Source of the DNA: Haloplanus salinarum
Lineage (GTDB): Archaea > Halobacteriota > Halobacteria > Halobacteriales > Haloferacaceae
Reading direction: 5' to 3'
Assembly: GCF_024498175.1 (NCBI RefSeq)
Contig: NZ_CP101823.1
Span: 1,674,001 to 1,738,000 of the forward strand
Length of the DNA: 64,000 nucleotides
Under the pieces are notes generated by a model. The model searched no databases and was not told where the DNA came from. It was given only the letters and a program-made list of their open reading frames with translations. The position numbers were made by a program, and so were the translations under genes. Of this stretch, positions 8,363 to 17,674 are shown in pieces (position 1 is the stretch's first letter; each line of letters starts with the position of its first letter).

Positions 8363-9564
8363 ACAGCGTCCTCCGCGATGCGGATGAGTTCGTTGAGCTT
8401 GGCGGTTCGCTCGCCGCCGACCGTGCCCGTCTTGATGAAGGGGGCGCCGGTCGCCACGGCGAGGTGTGCGATAGTCGTGTCCTCGGTTTCGCCCGAGCGA
8501 TGCGAGACGACGGCCTCGAGCCCGTTACGGGTCGCGAGCTCCACCGCGTCGACGGCGTCCGAGAGCGTCCCGATCTGATTGGGCTTGACGAGGATGGCGT
8601 TGCCCGCCCCCTCGTCGATCCCGCGACGGAGCCGCTCGACGTTGGTGACGAAGAGGTCGTCGCCACACAGGACCGTCCGGTCGCCGACCCGGTCGGTCAG
8701 GTCGGCGAAGCCGTCGAAGTCGTCCTCCTCGACCGGGTCCTCGACGTACGCGAGGTCGTACTCGTCGACCAAGTCGGCGATGTAGTCGACCTGCTCGTCG
8801 GGCGTCCGCTCGACGTCGCCGTAGCGGTAGACCTCGCTCTCGGCGTCGTAGAGTTCCGACGCCGCCACGTCGAGACCGACCGCTACGTCGAAGCCGACGT
8901 CCGCGGCGACGTCATCGGTCGCGGCGGCCACGATATCGAACGCCTCGGCGTCCGTGACCGCGGGCGCCCACGCGCCCTCGTCGCCCTTGCCGGCGGGCAC
9001 GTCCCGTTCGTCGAGCAACTCGCCGATCCGGTCGTGGACCGCCGCGTTGGCGAAGACGGCCTCCGAGACGTTCGGCGCGCCGTGCGGGACGGCGAGGAAC
9101 TCCTGGATGTGCGTGGCTGCCTTGGCGTGCTCGCCGCCGCCGAGGACGTTCCCCAGCGGAATCGGGAGGTCGCCACCGCGGAAGGTCCCGCCGAGGTGCT
9201 GGAAGAGCGGTGCCCCAAGCACGTCGGCGCCGGCCTTCGCGGCCGCCATGGAGATGGCGACGGCGCTGTTGGCGCCGACCGTCGAGAAGTCGTCGGTGCC
9301 GTCCGCGCCGCGCAGGGCCGCGTCGACCTCCCGCTGGTTGCCCGCGTGGACCTCGTCCACGAGACGGGGGACGGCGTGCTGGCGGGCCGACGCAATGGCC
9401 TCGCCCGGCGGGAGTTCGATGGCCTCGTACTCGCCCGTAGATGCACCGCTCGGTGCAGCCGCACGTCCGAACCCGCCGGAGTCGGTCAACACGTCCGCCT
9501 CGACGGTCGGGTTGCCCCGCGAATCGAGGATCCGACGCAGGCTCACCGAGCGAATCAGCGTCAT
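8359..9564 (-). CDS. eno: Enolase
   Basis: This 401-residue phosphopyruvate hydratase converts 2-phosphoglycerate to phosphoenolpyruvate in glycolysis and gluconeogenesis. Visible hallmarks are GNPTVEADV near the N-terminus, [23 protein letters not shown] with metal-binding acids, [23 protein letters not shown] with the catalytic Lys, and the C-terminal [17 protein letters not shown]. It sits between rpoK and rps2 with four-base overlaps on both sides. The placement of eno inside a ribosomal/RNA polymerase cluster is well known in haloarchaea. Confidence 0.98.
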   Translation of the reverse strand: MTLIRSVSLRRILDSRGNPTVEADVLTDSGGFGRAAAPSGASTGEYEAIELPPGEAIASARQHAVPRLVDEVHAGNQREVDAALRGADGTDDFSTVGANSAVAISMAAAKAGADVLGAPLFQHLGGTFRGGDLPIPLGNVLGGGEHAKAATHIQEFLAVPHGAPNVSEAVFANAAVHDRIGELLDERDVPAGKGDEGAWAPAVTDAEAFDIVAAATDDVAADVGFDVAVGLDVAASELYDAESEVYRYGDVERTPDEQVDYIADLVDEYDLAYVEDPVEEDDFDGFADLTDRVGDRTVLCGDDLFVTNVERLRRGIDEGAGNAILVKPNQIGTLSDAVDAVELATRNGLEAVVSHRSGETEDTTIAHLAVATGAPFIKTGTVGGERTAKLNELIRIAEDAV

Positions 9565-9740
9565 TTGCCCTCCCGCCTGACCGTGAAGGGGAGCACCCCG
9601 GCGTCGTACTCCTCGGCCGCGACGAGGATCGGCTCGCTTTGCTCCGTCTCGACGAGCACCGGCGCGCCGTAGGACACCTGCAGGGCTCGCGCCCCGAGGA
9701 TGCGTGCCTTCTCGTATCGGTTGTAGCGTCCCTGACTCAT
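9561..9740 (-). CDS. rpoK: DNA-directed RNA polymerase subunit K (Rpb6/omega homologue)
   Basis: A 59-residue protein with the conserved start [20 protein letters not shown] and the motif [10 protein letters not shown], the hallmarks of archaeal RpoK. It stabilises the RNA polymerase clamp and core assembly. The start ATG overlaps the rpoN stop by four bases (9737-9740) and its TGA overlaps the eno start (9561-9564), so it is translationally coupled on both sides. It is short but complete. Confidence 0.97.
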   Translation of the reverse strand: MSQGRYNRYEKARILGARALQVSYGAPVLVETEQSEPILVAAEEYDAGVLPFTVRREGK

Positions 9741-9928
9741 TGGTAGGGGGAGACGACGTCGACCAGGTCCTTGTGCGAGACGAACATGCGCCGACAGCAG
9801 TGTCGGCTCACGCCCAAGTCGTCGAGCACCTCGGCGGGGTCCTCACCCTCGTCGAGGCGAGCCTGGTACTCCTCCCAGTGCTCGCCGATGACCTTCCCGC
9901 ACGTGAAACACCGGACTGGGATCATCAT
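9737..9928 (-). CDS. rpoN: DNA-directed RNA polymerase subunit N (Rpb10 homologue)
   Basis: The 63-residue protein begins [15 protein letters not shown] and has [14 protein letters not shown], giving the CX2C...CC zinc-binding pattern unique to RpoN/Rpb10. It anchors the RpoD/RpoL platform of archaeal RNA polymerase. Either of two adjacent ATG codons (9928 or 9925) could be used. It lies 12 bp after rps9 and overlaps rpoK by four bases. Confidence 0.98.
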   Translation of the reverse strand: MMIPVRCFTCGKVIGEHWEEYQARLDEGEDPAEVLDDLGVSRHCCRRMFVSHKDLVDVVSPYQ

Positions 9929-9940
9929 GGGTGGATCACC

Positions 9941-10339
9941 TCAGCGGTAGGACTTCTGGTAGCGGGCCCGCGCACCGGGACCGCCCCACTTCTTGGGTTC
10001 GGACTGGCGAACGTCGTTGACCAGCAGCGACCGGTCGAACTCCATGAACGCGTCGCGGAGTTCGGCGTCGTTGTGATGTTGCACCAGCCCGCGGGCGATG
10101 GCGGTCCGCACGGCGTCCGCCTGGCCGGCGAAGCCGCCGCCGGAGACGCTCACGTCGATGTCGACCGTATCGCGGAGGTCGTCGCCGGCGATGCGGAACG
10201 GCTCCAGCATCTTCAGCTTCGAGAGGTCCGGTTCGACCAGTTCGACGGGTTGGGAGTTGATGCGCACGCGACCCTCGCCCTCGCGCACCGTGGCGCGGGC
10301 GACGGCCGTCTTCTTCTTGCCGCTCGTGTTGGTTACCAT
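9941..10339 (-). CDS. rps9: 30S ribosomal protein S9
   Basis: This 132-residue protein has the S9 features [42 protein letters not shown] and the invariant basic C-terminus [10 protein letters not shown] that reaches the P-site tRNA. The start at 10339 ([10 protein letters not shown]) is chosen because it overlaps the L13 stop region (10333) and matches the usual length. An upstream extension in this frame lies inside rpl13 and is not expected to be translated. Confidence 0.97.
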   Translation of the reverse strand: MVTNTSGKKKTAVARATVREGEGRVRINSQPVELVEPDLSKLKMLEPFRIAGDDLRDTVDIDVSVSGGGFAGQADAVRTAIARGLVQHHNDAELRDAFMEFDRSLLVNDVRQSEPKKWGGPGARARYQKSYR

Positions 10340-10770
10340 GTGACGTTCGCACCCAGTTGTTCGGAGACGTCTCCGAGGGAGACGAATTTGATGTTCGAGA
10401 GGCGATCCAGCGACGTACCCTCGAGCACGTCGCCGTCCTCGTCGAAGGGGTTGCCGACGTAGACGCGGACGTTCTCGAACGCCTCGCGACCGCGCGGCTT
10501 CTTGTAGGGCAACATTCCGCGGATCGACCGCTTGAAGATGCGGTCCGGCCGCTTTGGGTAGTACGGCCCGCTGTCGGAGCCCAGCTCCGCACGCTTGCGG
10601 TAGGTCTCCATCGTGGACTCCTCGTTGCCGGTGATGACCGCGTCCTCGGCGTTGATGACGGCGACCGTCTCGCCGGCGAGGGCGCACTGGGCCACCTCGC
10701 TGGCGACCCGGCCCATGATGCAGTCCCGCGCGTCGACGACCACGTCGGCGTCGAACTCGGCGAGGCTCAT
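10333..10770 (-). CDS. rpl13: 50S ribosomal protein L13
   Basis: The 145-residue protein shows [18 protein letters not shown] and [30 protein letters not shown], the two core blocks of archaeal L13, an early-assembly protein of the large subunit. The length is normal for haloarchaea. It overlaps L18e upstream by four bases and S9 downstream by seven bases, consistent with one polycistronic mRNA. Confidence 0.97.
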   Translation of the reverse strand: MSLAEFDADVVVDARDCIMGRVASEVAQCALAGETVAVINAEDAVITGNEESTMETYRKRAELGSDSGPYYPKRPDRIFKRSIRGMLPYKKPRGREAFENVRVYVGNPFDEDGDVLEGTSLDRLSNIKFVSLGDVSEQLGANVTW

Positions 10771-11117
10771 CGAATCACCCGGACGTTGGAGCCCTCGGGG
10801 TTCGACTCGGCGACGTGTTCCAGTCGCTCGGCCGCCCCGACCTGTTCGATCTTCCGTCGCGCCGTCGACGAGAAGTCGACGGCCGCGACGGTGACGTTCT
10901 TTTCGAGCACACCGCTTCCCAGCACCTTACCGGGAACGACGACGGTCTCCTCTTCGCGGGCGTACCGTTCGATCTGCCCGAGGTTGACCTCCGCGTGGGT
11001 GCGCCGTGGCTTCTCCAGGCGGTCCGCGACGTCCTGCCAGACACCGGCACCGGACTCGCGAGAGACCGCCTTCAACTCGGCGATGAGACTATTGAGTCTC
11101 GGATTGGTCTTACTCAT
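10767..11117 (-). CDS. rpl18e: 50S ribosomal protein L18e
   Basis: The 116-residue protein has [36 protein letters not shown] and [21 protein letters not shown], diagnostic of archaeal/eukaryotic L18e (related to bacterial L15). The ATG at 11117 is only 20 bp after the 3' end of tRNA-Leu, so the tRNA and mRNA may be produced from one transcript and separated by tRNA processing. The 3' end overlaps rpl13 by four bases. Confidence 0.97.
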   Translation of the reverse strand: MSKTNPRLNSLIAELKAVSRESGAGVWQDVADRLEKPRRTHAEVNLGQIERYAREEETVVVPGKVLGSGVLEKNVTVAAVDFSSTARRKIEQVGAAERLEHVAESNPEGSNVRVIR

Positions 11118-11137
11118 TGTCTACCTCCAGAAGGGAG

Positions 11138-11222
11138 TGCAGGGAGCAGGATTTGAACCTGCGGACCCCTATGGGACAGCGCCCTGAACGCTGCGCCGTT
11201 GGCCTGACTTGGCTATCCCTGC
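11138..11222 (-). tRNA. tRNA-Leu (anticodon CAG)
   Basis: The minus strand folds into an 85-nt tRNA with acceptor stem GCAGGGA/TCCCTGC, an anticodon stem CAGCG/CGCTG enclosing loop TTCAGGG (anticodon CAG), a long class II variable arm and a T-arm with GTTCAAATC. CCA is not encoded. A TATA-like GGTTTGAAGG lies on the minus strand at about 11247-11256. The gene heads the rpl18e-rps2 cluster. Confidence 0.96.
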
Positions 11223-11355
11223 ACGCATGTCGCAGTATCGGTCGCCCCTTCAAACCAGTTTCGATTCCCGTACCCCGCCGGGCCACGGCGCTCGTGGCCG
11301 TGGCCGTCGGCGCGGGTGCGGACGTCGAAGGTGGTGTTCGGGGCATCGTGGGGTC

Positions 11356-12105
11356 TCAGACTGCGACTTTCGTCTCTAGTTCCGCCGCGCGGGCGCCGAT
11401 CGATTCGGCGGCGCGCGTGACCAGTTCCTCGACGCTGAACGACCCGTCCGTCTCCACGTGGAAGACGAAGGCGTCGGGCACGTCGTGTACCTCCAGTTCC
11501 TTGCCGGGGTATCGGTTGGTGAGGTCGTGATCGAACTCGTCGGTCGCGACGAGTTCGCCGTCCTCGGTCTCGATGACCCCGCGAAGGATGTTCGGCTCCT
11601 GTTCGTCGAACTCGCCGGCGTCGCCGACGACCTCGACGCGCTGGAGGTGGCGGTAGCCGACAGCCACGCCGCCCTGATGTTTGGCGTGTTCGCGGCCCGT
11701 ATCGAGGACGGCGTCCGCCTCGAGTTCGATCCGCTGTTGCTCTTTGAGCTCGATGATCGGGATGTTGTCGTCGGCGGGTTCGACCATGGCGTCGGACGTC
11801 TCGATGTCGCCCGAGTAGGCCGTCGCCGGGCCCTCGACGTCCAGGGCAAGCGTCACCGTCTCGCCCACCTCGAAGTCGTCGAGGGGGGTCGTCAGCGGCA
11901 CCAGTCCCAGTCGGAGACCGATCATCTCGTCGAACATCACGGACGAGTTCTCGACGAACCGGACGGTGTCGATCGAGAAGGTCGGCACGTCGGCGATCAT
12001 CGCCCGGCGGATGCCGTTGGCGAAGGCCGGCGACGCGCCCCTGACGAGAAAGCGTGCGTTCCGATCGTCGCGTTCGATGAACTCGACCTCGAAGTCGGCT
12101 ACCAT
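11356..12105 (-). CDS. rpoD: DNA-directed RNA polymerase subunit D (Rpb3/alpha homologue)
   Basis: This 249-residue protein has the alpha-like dimerisation signature [19 protein letters not shown] and [12 protein letters not shown]. RpoD pairs with RpoL to nucleate archaeal RNA polymerase assembly. Some archaeal RpoD proteins hold an iron-sulfur domain; this sequence contains no cysteine, so no cluster is possible. It lies four bases after rps11 and about 130 bp before the tRNA-Leu gene. Confidence 0.97.
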   Translation of the reverse strand: MVADFEVEFIERDDRNARFLVRGASPAFANGIRRAMIADVPTFSIDTVRFVENSSVMFDEMIGLRLGLVPLTTPLDDFEVGETVTLALDVEGPATAYSGDIETSDAMVEPADDNIPIIELKEQQRIELEADAVLDTGREHAKHQGGVAVGYRHLQRVEVVGDAGEFDEQEPNILRGVIETEDGELVATDEFDHDLTNRYPGKELEVHDVPDAFVFHVETDGSFSVEELVTRAAESIGARAAELETKVAV

Positions 12106-12109
12106 GATG

Positions 12110-12502
12110 TTAGAGGCGGCTGTTTTTCGGCGCGCGAGTGCCGTCGTGCGGCATCGGCGTCACGTCCTCGATGCGGCCGATCTCCAGGCCGGCACGGGCG
12201 AGCGCACGGATCGTCGCCTGTGCGCCCGGCCCGGGGGACTTGTTGCCGTTGCCGCCGGGGCCACGGACGCGAACGTGGACGCCCTCGAGGCCGGCCGCGA
12301 GGGCCTCCTCGGCGACCACTTCGGCCATCTGCATGGCCGCGTACGGCGACGCCTCGTCGCGGTTCTGTTTCACGACCGTCCCGCCGCTGGATTTGGCGAG
12401 CGTCTCCGCGCCGGTCTGGTCGGTGATCGTGATGAGCGTGTTGTTGAACGACGCGTGGACGTGGGCGATGCCCCACTTGTCCTGCGGTTCTTCGGCGCTC
12501 AT
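12110..12502 (-). CDS. rps11: 30S ribosomal protein S11
   Basis: The 130-residue protein has [40 protein letters not shown] and the C-terminal [18 protein letters not shown], all typical of S11 of the 30S platform. It overlaps rps4 by four bases. Its first eight residues (MSAEEPQD) are identical to those of S13 two genes upstream. Confidence 0.97.
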   Translation of the reverse strand: MSAEEPQDKWGIAHVHASFNNTLITITDQTGAETLAKSSGGTVVKQNRDEASPYAAMQMAEVVAEEALAAGLEGVHVRVRGPGGNGNKSPGPGAQATIRALARAGLEIGRIEDVTPMPHDGTRAPKNSRL

Positions 12503-13026
12503 TCCTGGGCCTCCGCGCGTTCGGGGTGCAGGTCGTCGGCCAGCGGACTGTTCTCGTCGAAGGCGACGGTCGGCTGCTCGTCGACCTCCACCTTCTTCGA
12601 GGGCGTCCGCACGCGGGCGCCGTCGACCGTGACGTGTCCGTGGCTGACGAACTGGCGGGCCTGCTGGGGCGTGTTTGCCAGCCCCTTCCGGTAGACGACC
12701 GTCTGCAGCCGTCGTTCGAGCAGGTCGGTCACTTCGAGCGAGAGGACGTCGCTGATGTCGTCCTGCTCGTCGAGGATGCCGAGTCGCTGGAGCCGGGCGA
12801 CGAACTCGCTGCCGGCCTCGGCCGCCACCTCGACGTCGCCCTGGGCGTCGCCGAGCAGTCGTCGCGCCTCGCGGCGCATCTCGCGCAGTTCGGACTGGGC
12901 GCGCCAGAACTCCTGTTTGTTCTTCAGGCCGTAGCGCCCGAGGAGGTCCGCCTCCTCGGCGATGCGTTCGCCCTGGTACGGGTGGTTCGGCGTCTCGTAG
13001 AACTTGGTGTTCTTACCGGTCGTCAT
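12499..13026 (-). CDS. rps4: 30S ribosomal protein S4
   Basis: The 175-residue archaeal S4 begins [22 protein letters not shown] and contains the S4 RNA-binding domain ([34 protein letters not shown]). It is a primary 16S rRNA binder. The start at 13026 overlaps the S13 stop by four bases, and longer in-frame extensions upstream lie inside rps13. The acidic tail ERAEAQE is a halophilic addition. Confidence 0.97.
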   Translation of the reverse strand: MTTGKNTKFYETPNHPYQGERIAEEADLLGRYGLKNKQEFWRAQSELREMRREARRLLGDAQGDVEVAAEAGSEFVARLQRLGILDEQDDISDVLSLEVTDLLERRLQTVVYRKGLANTPQQARQFVSHGHVTVDGARVRTPSKKVEVDEQPTVAFDENSPLADDLHPERAEAQE

Positions 13027-13550
13027 GCTTCGTCTTCCTCCGCAGCTTCCTCTTCGGCCATGTCTTCCTTGATGGCCTCGACGTTGACGCCGATGGTGCC
13101 TTCGGTGCGGCCGGTGGACTTCGTCCGCTGGCCGCGCACCTTCTGTCCGCGCTTGTGTCGGACGCCACGGTAGGAGTCGATCATCTTCATCCGGTTGATG
13201 TCCTGCGTGCGCGTCTGACTGAGGTTGGAGCCGACTCGATGGCTGCTCTCGCCGGTGTAGAAGTCGTTCCGGCGGTTCACCATCCACTCCGGGACTTCGT
13301 CGCCGAAGTTCTCCACGACCCCGATAATGCGGTCGATTTCGTCGTCGTCGAGGCGCCCGAGCGTGGCGGTTCGATCCACGTCGGCCGCGTCGGCGACGAT
13401 GCGCGCCGTGCGCTTGCCGATGCCGTTCATGTCGGTGAGGCTCCGCTCGACGGCCTTCGTCCCGTCGAGGTCGGTCTGTCCGATTCGGACGAAGTACCGA
13501 AGGTCTTCGTCGTCCTCGGGGGAGCCGTCCTGTGGTTCTTCTGCACTCAT
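13023..13550 (-). CDS. rps13: 30S ribosomal protein S13
   Basis: The 175-residue protein has [32 protein letters not shown] and the basic [23 protein letters not shown] segment that contacts tRNA and the subunit bridge. The start at 13550 is chosen because the next upstream in-frame residues run into tRNA-Ser. The tRNA 3' end is only 17 bp upstream. The acidic C-terminus ([10 protein letters not shown]) is halophilic. Confidence 0.97.
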   Translation of the reverse strand: MSAEEPQDGSPEDDEDLRYFVRIGQTDLDGTKAVERSLTDMNGIGKRTARIVADAADVDRTATLGRLDDDEIDRIIGVVENFGDEVPEWMVNRRNDFYTGESSHRVGSNLSQTRTQDINRMKMIDSYRGVRHKRGQKVRGQRTKSTGRTEGTIGVNVEAIKEDMAEEEAAEEDEA

Positions 13551-13567
13551 GGATATCTGGGTGCGAG

Positions 13568-13652
13568 CGTTGCGGCGGGGATTCGAACCCCGGAGGCTTG
13601 ACGCCACAGAGTTAGCAACCCTGCGCCTTGGGCCAGGCTTGGCTACCGCAAC
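13568..13652 (-). tRNA. tRNA-Ser (anticodon GCT)
   Basis: The minus strand gives an 85-nt class II tRNA with acceptor GTTGCGG/CCGCAAC, anticodon stem CAGGG/CTCTG with loop TTGCTAA (anticodon GCT), a long variable arm and T-loop GTTCGAATC. It is immediately upstream of rps13 and probably shares its promoter. Confidence 0.96.
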
Positions 13653-13740
13653 ACCTGCGTTCGTGTTCGTATCGTCGCCCTACTCGGACTCGGGGCCGGA
13701 CGCCCCTGCAGCGTATGCACTCGGATCAACCCGGGGACGG

Positions 13741-13748
13741 TACTTAAA
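13741..13748 (-). promoter_or_regulatory. TATA-like box for the tRNA-Ser / rps13 cluster
   Basis: The minus strand reads TTTAAGTA at this site, inside an otherwise GC-rich spacer. It lies about 90 bp before the tRNA-Ser 5' end, so the primary transcript would carry a leader removed by tRNA processing. It is the only good TATA candidate between moaA and the cluster. Confidence 0.4.
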
Positions 13749-13820
13749 CATCACGAAAGGAAGGGGGCGTGGGGCGCGGTTACACGGGCGGTCGGCGGAC
13801 GCGTCCGCGGGGCGAGCGGC

Positions 13821-14828
13821 TCAGACCGTCGGCGTGCCGAGGTATTCGTCGTTGACTTCCCACTCGCCGCTGTCGTTCTTGACCATGTACTCGCCGTAGT
13901 AGGGGACGCGGTTGGCCACCGTCTCCCGGAACGTCTCCCGGATCTCCGCTTTCGTCATCTCGCCCATCGACCGGAGGTCGTCGTTACGGTTGAGACAGCC
14001 CTTGAGGTAACCCTCGTGGGTGACGCGGACGCGGTGGCAGTTGGCACAGAACGTCGGGTTCTCGACGGGGTCGACGATCTCGACCATGCCACGCTCGGCC
14101 GGCGGGGCGGTCGGGCCGTCCGGATCCGTTCCGCTCACCCAGTAGCGTTTCCGGTCGTGCATCTCGCGGTGTTCGATCTCGTCGGCGATATCGGCCAGCC
14201 AGTCGTGGACGCGCCCGATGTCGATGTTCCACTCGGGCTTGCCGGTGAGTTCGGGCATGTACTCGATCAACTGGAGCTGGAGGCCGTCGTTCTCGGCGAC
14301 GTGCTCGACCATGTCCTCGACGTAGCCCGCGGTGTGCTCGAAGACGACCATGTTCAGTTTGACGGGGTCGAGCCCCGCGTCGAGGGCCGCCTCGACGCCC
14401 TCCATCACCTTGTCGTAGGCGCCGGATTTCGTGATCTCGGCGAAGGCGTCGGGATCGAGAGCGTCCTGGGAGACGTTGACCCGTTCGAGACCGGCGTCGA
14501 CCAGGTCCGGCGCCCGCCCGGGCAGGTAGGTCCCGTTGGTGGTCATCGACACCTCCATCGAGTCGGGAGTCCGGCGGATGATCTCCTCCAAGTCGCCCCG
14601 GAGCATCGGCTCCCCGCCGGTGAACTTCACGCTGTCGACGTCGAACTCCGCGGCGACCTCGAGGAACCGGACGACGTCGTCCGTCGACATCTCGTCGTCC
14701 TGTGGATCCATCGGACCCCGGGTGTCCCCGAGCCCCTCGTTGTGACAGTAGACACAGTCGAAGTTACAGCGGTCGGTGAGCGAGACGCGCACGCCCGAAA
14801 CCTCGCGCCCGAAGTCGTCCTCCAGCAT
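13821..14828 (-). CDS. moaA: GTP 3',8-cyclase MoaA (molybdenum cofactor biosynthesis)
   Basis: This 335-residue radical-SAM enzyme starts molybdopterin synthesis from GTP. The N-terminal CNFDCVYC (C21, C25, C28) binds the SAM 4Fe-4S cluster, FTGGEPML is the SAM GGE motif, and C261/C264/C278 ([19 protein letters not shown]) bind the second, substrate 4Fe-4S cluster. The C-terminus ends GTPTV and lacks the Gly-Gly tail of bacterial MoaA. A TATA-like CTTAAAT at 14855-14861 (minus TTTAAG) places the start of transcription at or near the ATG. No other moa genes are nearby. Confidence 0.93.
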   Translation of the reverse strand: MLEDDFGREVSGVRVSLTDRCNFDCVYCHNEGLGDTRGPMDPQDDEMSTDDVVRFLEVAAEFDVDSVKFTGGEPMLRGDLEEIIRRTPDSMEVSMTTNGTYLPGRAPDLVDAGLERVNVSQDALDPDAFAEITKSGAYDKVMEGVEAALDAGLDPVKLNMVVFEHTAGYVEDMVEHVAENDGLQLQLIEYMPELTGKPEWNIDIGRVHDWLADIADEIEHREMHDRKRYWVSGTDPDGPTAPPAERGMVEIVDPVENPTFCANCHRVRVTHEGYLKGCLNRNDDLRSMGEMTKAEIRETFRETVANRVPYYGEYMVKNDSGEWEVNDEYLGTPTV

Positions 14829-14987
14829 TCTACCCGATAGTTCGTCCGGAGAGGCTTAAATGGAGACGTTTTATCGGGGGTAGTGTAACCGCATTCAGTT
14901 ACATACCGTCGCCCGAGTTCGCATCCTCGGTTTCACCGAGGGGAGGTCGACAAAACCCTTATCCGACGTTCACGCCGAGGCTACCGC

Positions 14988-16016
14988 ATGGACGAAGCCG
15001 ACGTACGGGAGCTGCTCGGCCGGGTCGAGGACCCAGATCTCGGCGACGACATCGTGTCGCTGGGACTGGTCAACGGCGTGGCCGTCGAGGCCGGGACCGC
15101 CAAGGTGTCGCTGGCGCTCGGGGCGCCCTACGCCCCGACGGAGAGCGCCATCGCCGCCGACGTCCGCGAGGTGCTCGCCGACGCCGGACTGGACGTGGAA
15201 CTCACGGCGAAGCGGCCGGCCGAACTCCGGGACGACGAAGTGTTGCCGGGCGTGAAAAACGTCGTCGCCGTCGCCTCCGGCAAGGGCGGCGTCGGCAAAT
15301 CGACGGTCGCGGTGAACCTCGCGGCCGGCCTGTCGAAACTCGGCGCCCGCGTCGGCCTGTTCGACACCGACGTCTACGGCCCGAACGTGCCACGGATGCT
15401 CGACTCCGAGGATCCGCCGACTGCGACCGACGACGACACCATCATCCCGCCCGAGCGCTACGGGGTGAAACTCATCAGCATGGCGTTCATGGTCGGCGAG
15501 GACGACCCGGTGATCTGGCGCGGCCCGATGGTCCACCAGGTGCTCACCCAACTCGTCGAGGACGTCCAGTGGGGCGAGCTCGACTACCTCGTCCTCGATT
15601 TGCCCCCGGGGACGGGCGACACGCAGCTCACCATCCTCCAGACCCTCCCGCTCACGGGCGCGGTCATCGTCACGACGCCCGAGGAGGTGGCCGTCGACGA
15701 CGCCCGCAAGGGGATCCGGATGTTCGGCCGCCACGACACCAACGTTCTCGGTCTGATCGAGAACATGAGCTCGTTCGTCTGTCCGGACTGCGGCGGGGAA
15801 CACGACGTGTTCGGCTCCGGCGGCGGCCGCGGCCTCGCCGAGGCGAACAAGCTCCCCTACCTCGGCGGCGTCCCCCTCGACCCCGAGATCAGAACCGGCG
15901 GCGAGCCGATGGTTCTGAAGGAGGACAATCCGACCGCCGACGCCTTCCGTGTCATCACCGAGGACGTCGCCAACAACGTCGGCGTGGTCAACCGTCGCCG
16001 CGTCTCGGACACCTGA
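14988..16016 (+). CDS. Mrp/NBP35-type P-loop ATPase (iron-sulfur carrier)
   Basis: The 342-residue protein has an N-terminal MIP18/DUF59-like domain (1-75), the deviant Walker A GKGGVGKST (98-106), DTDVYGPNVPRML, VLDLPPGTGDTQL and a CPDC cysteine pair near residue 265 that in ApbC/Nbp35 proteins bridges a labile 4Fe-4S cluster between two subunits. Its family role is to assemble or carry Fe-S clusters to target apoproteins. A TATA-like CCTTATCC at 14957-14964 supports the ATG at 14988. A second Mrp homologue with a different C-terminus is at 33280-34509. Confidence 0.92.
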   Translation: MDEADVRELLGRVEDPDLGDDIVSLGLVNGVAVEAGTAKVSLALGAPYAPTESAIAADVREVLADAGLDVELTAKRPAELRDDEVLPGVKNVVAVASGKGGVGKSTVAVNLAAGLSKLGARVGLFDTDVYGPNVPRMLDSEDPPTATDDDTIIPPERYGVKLISMAFMVGEDDPVIWRGPMVHQVLTQLVEDVQWGELDYLVLDLPPGTGDTQLTILQTLPLTGAVIVTTPEEVAVDDARKGIRMFGRHDTNVLGLIENMSSFVCPDCGGEHDVFGSGGGRGLAEANKLPYLGGVPLDPEIRTGGEPMVLKEDNPTADAFRVITEDVANNVGVVNRRRVSDT

Positions 16017-16089
16017 GGGCCGTCGACGGGACGAGCCGCCGCACCAACCCCGGCCGACCGCTTTTGTGTCCGGGGCGCGAGAACGGCGT

Positions 16090-16731
16090 GTGAACCCAGC
16101 ACAGGAAGACCCCGACAACCCGTTCGGCATGGACACCGACTGTCGGAACTGTCCGAACCTCTGTGACGTGCGAACGAACGTCGTCCACGGGTACGGCGAC
16201 GTCGCGGCGGACTTCATGTTCGTCGGTGGGCGTCCGGGACCGGGCGCGGACCGAACCGGCGTCCCCTTCACCGGCGACGGCGCCGGCCGTCGCCTCCAGC
16301 GGATCCTCGGCGAACTCGGGTTCTCGAACTCGCCGCCGGACGCCGCCGAACCCGAACTCGACGGCGCGTATCTCACCTACCTCACGCGCTGTCGTCACCC
16401 CGACCGCGGGCCGACGAGCGAGGAAGTCGGCACCTGCGACCCCTACCTGACCGCGGACCTGCGCATGATCAACCCGGAGATCATCGTCCCGGTCGGCGAA
16501 CTCGCGCTCCGGGAGGTGGCGGTCGAACACACGACGCGGGACGCCGAATCGCTGGACGTCGAGGCGTGTCACGCGACGACGATCCGGGGCCGCGGGTTCG
16601 AACTCGTGCCCATGCGGGCGCTCGACGACCAGACCGACGCGCAGACCGAAGCGTTCGTCGAACACGTCGCCGAGTCGGTCCTCGGACGCGATTACCGACA
16701 GACGAAAGGCCGGAGCGGCGCCCGCGACTGA
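16090..16731 (+). CDS. Family 4-like uracil-DNA glycosylase superfamily protein
   Basis: The 213 residues from a GTG start contain C18, C21, C101 and C116 in the spacing expected for the 4Fe-4S cluster of family 4/5 uracil-DNA glycosylases, plus GVPFTGDGAGRRLQ and PEIIVPVGELAL. The family removes uracil from DNA in base-excision repair. The usual GEAPG motif reads GGRPG here (47-51), so the motif Glu is absent and activity is uncertain. GTG 16090 is chosen because the upstream frame overlaps the preceding gene and because NPFGMD..C..CP is the usual N-terminus; ATG 16129 is an alternative. Confidence 0.75.
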   Translation: MNPAQEDPDNPFGMDTDCRNCPNLCDVRTNVVHGYGDVAADFMFVGGRPGPGADRTGVPFTGDGAGRRLQRILGELGFSNSPPDAAEPELDGAYLTYLTRCRHPDRGPTSEEVGTCDPYLTADLRMINPEIIVPVGELALREVAVEHTTRDAESLDVEACHATTIRGRGFELVPMRALDDQTDAQTEAFVEHVAESVLGRDYRQTKGRSGARD

Positions 16732-16737
16732 TACGGA

Positions 16738-16813
16738 TTACTGTAACCGTTTACCGGTGGTTCGCCGAACTGTTCCGGCGAACCACCGGTAAGAACTTAC
16801 GGTAAACAGTACG
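16738..16813. repeat. Intergenic palindrome with 16-bp perfect stem
   Basis: Bases 16751-16766 and 16777-16792 are perfect reverse complements (16 bp) around a 10-base loop, and the loop itself could add a short GAAC/GTTC pairing. Outside the stem, TACTGT on the left and ACAGTA on the right extend the symmetry imperfectly. It lies between two same-strand genes. It could be a transcription terminator, a REP/MITE-like element or a dimeric protein site. Confidence 0.75.
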
Positions 16814-16868
16814 AGCCGGTCGTCACCGGACCGGCGCGTTCAAGGCCACGCCGCCACGAGCGGGTGAC

Positions 16869-17624
16869 ATGACCACCATCGCCGTCATGGCGGCCCCTCC
16901 TCGTGAGGGATTGGTCGCCACCGACCTCGCGGCGACGAGTCCGTTGACCGAGGCGGAGGCCGCGGAGTGTTACGCCGCGATGCTCCGGGACGTCCTCGTC
17001 GCCGTCTCCGAATCGGGGGCCGACCTGCTCGTCAACTACCGACCCGACGAACTCCTGCCGGCGGACCACGTCACCGACACGGCGGCCGCGGCGGAGGTGC
17101 GGGCGCTCGCCGCCGCGGCGCTCGACGACCCCGGCGAGGTGCGGTTCGAGCCCCAGGTGGGGTCGACGTTCGACGCCCGCGCGGGCAACACGATTACGCA
17201 CCTCCTCCGCGAGGAGGGAGTCACCTCGGCGGCCGTCGTCGAGCCGACGGCGCCGTTTCTCACCCGTACGCTCGTCGACAACGCGGCCATGAAGCTCCGG
17301 CGCGCGGAGGCCGTCCTCGGCGTGTCGACTCGCGGTCGGACCTACTACGCCGGCTTCACCGAACCGATCGACTTCGCCGACGCCTTCGCGGCGCCCGCGT
17401 TGGAGACGGTGACCGACCGCAGCCGGGCGGCCGGCCACGAGGTGGACTTCCTGCCGATTCAGCCCGTCGTCGAGACGGGAACTGACCTCCTCGACGTGGT
17501 GCCGGCGTTGAACGCGCGGGTCGCGGCCGAACGGATCGTCCCCGCGAACACCGCCGCCTTCATCGATCGAACGGGTCTCCGGGTCGTCCACGACGACGGC
17601 GAACCGCGGCTAGCCCGGGACTGA
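16869..17624 (+). CDS. DUF2064 / nucleotide-sugar-transferase-like protein
   Basis: The 251-residue protein opens with a beta-strand and an APPREGLVATDLA segment, then TEAEAAECYAAMLRDVLVAVSESGADLLVNYRP, similar in layout to DUF2064 (GT-A-like) proteins. VGSTFDARAGNTITHLL and LTRTLVDNAAMKLRRAEAVLG follow. A GT-A fold with nucleotide-sugar binding is inferred, but the canonical DxD is not obvious, and the substrate is unknown. It appears monocistronic and precedes tRNA-Ser(TGA). Confidence 0.45.
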   Translation: MTTIAVMAAPPREGLVATDLAATSPLTEAEAAECYAAMLRDVLVAVSESGADLLVNYRPDELLPADHVTDTAAAAEVRALAAAALDDPGEVRFEPQVGSTFDARAGNTITHLLREEGVTSAAVVEPTAPFLTRTLVDNAAMKLRRAEAVLGVSTRGRTYYAGFTEPIDFADAFAAPALETVTDRSRAAGHEVDFLPIQPVVETGTDLLDVVPALNARVAAERIVPANTAAFIDRTGLRVVHDDGEPRLARD

Positions 17625-17674
17625 CGACCGGGGACCGACAGGCCTTAGCGGGACGATGCCGAACGGCCGACCGT

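Noticed and set aside
11283-11302. GC-rich palindrome between rpoD and tRNA-Leu considered as a riboswitch or terminator
   Set aside because: It is short, GC-only and without a following T-run; in GC-rich DNA such matches are expected by chance.
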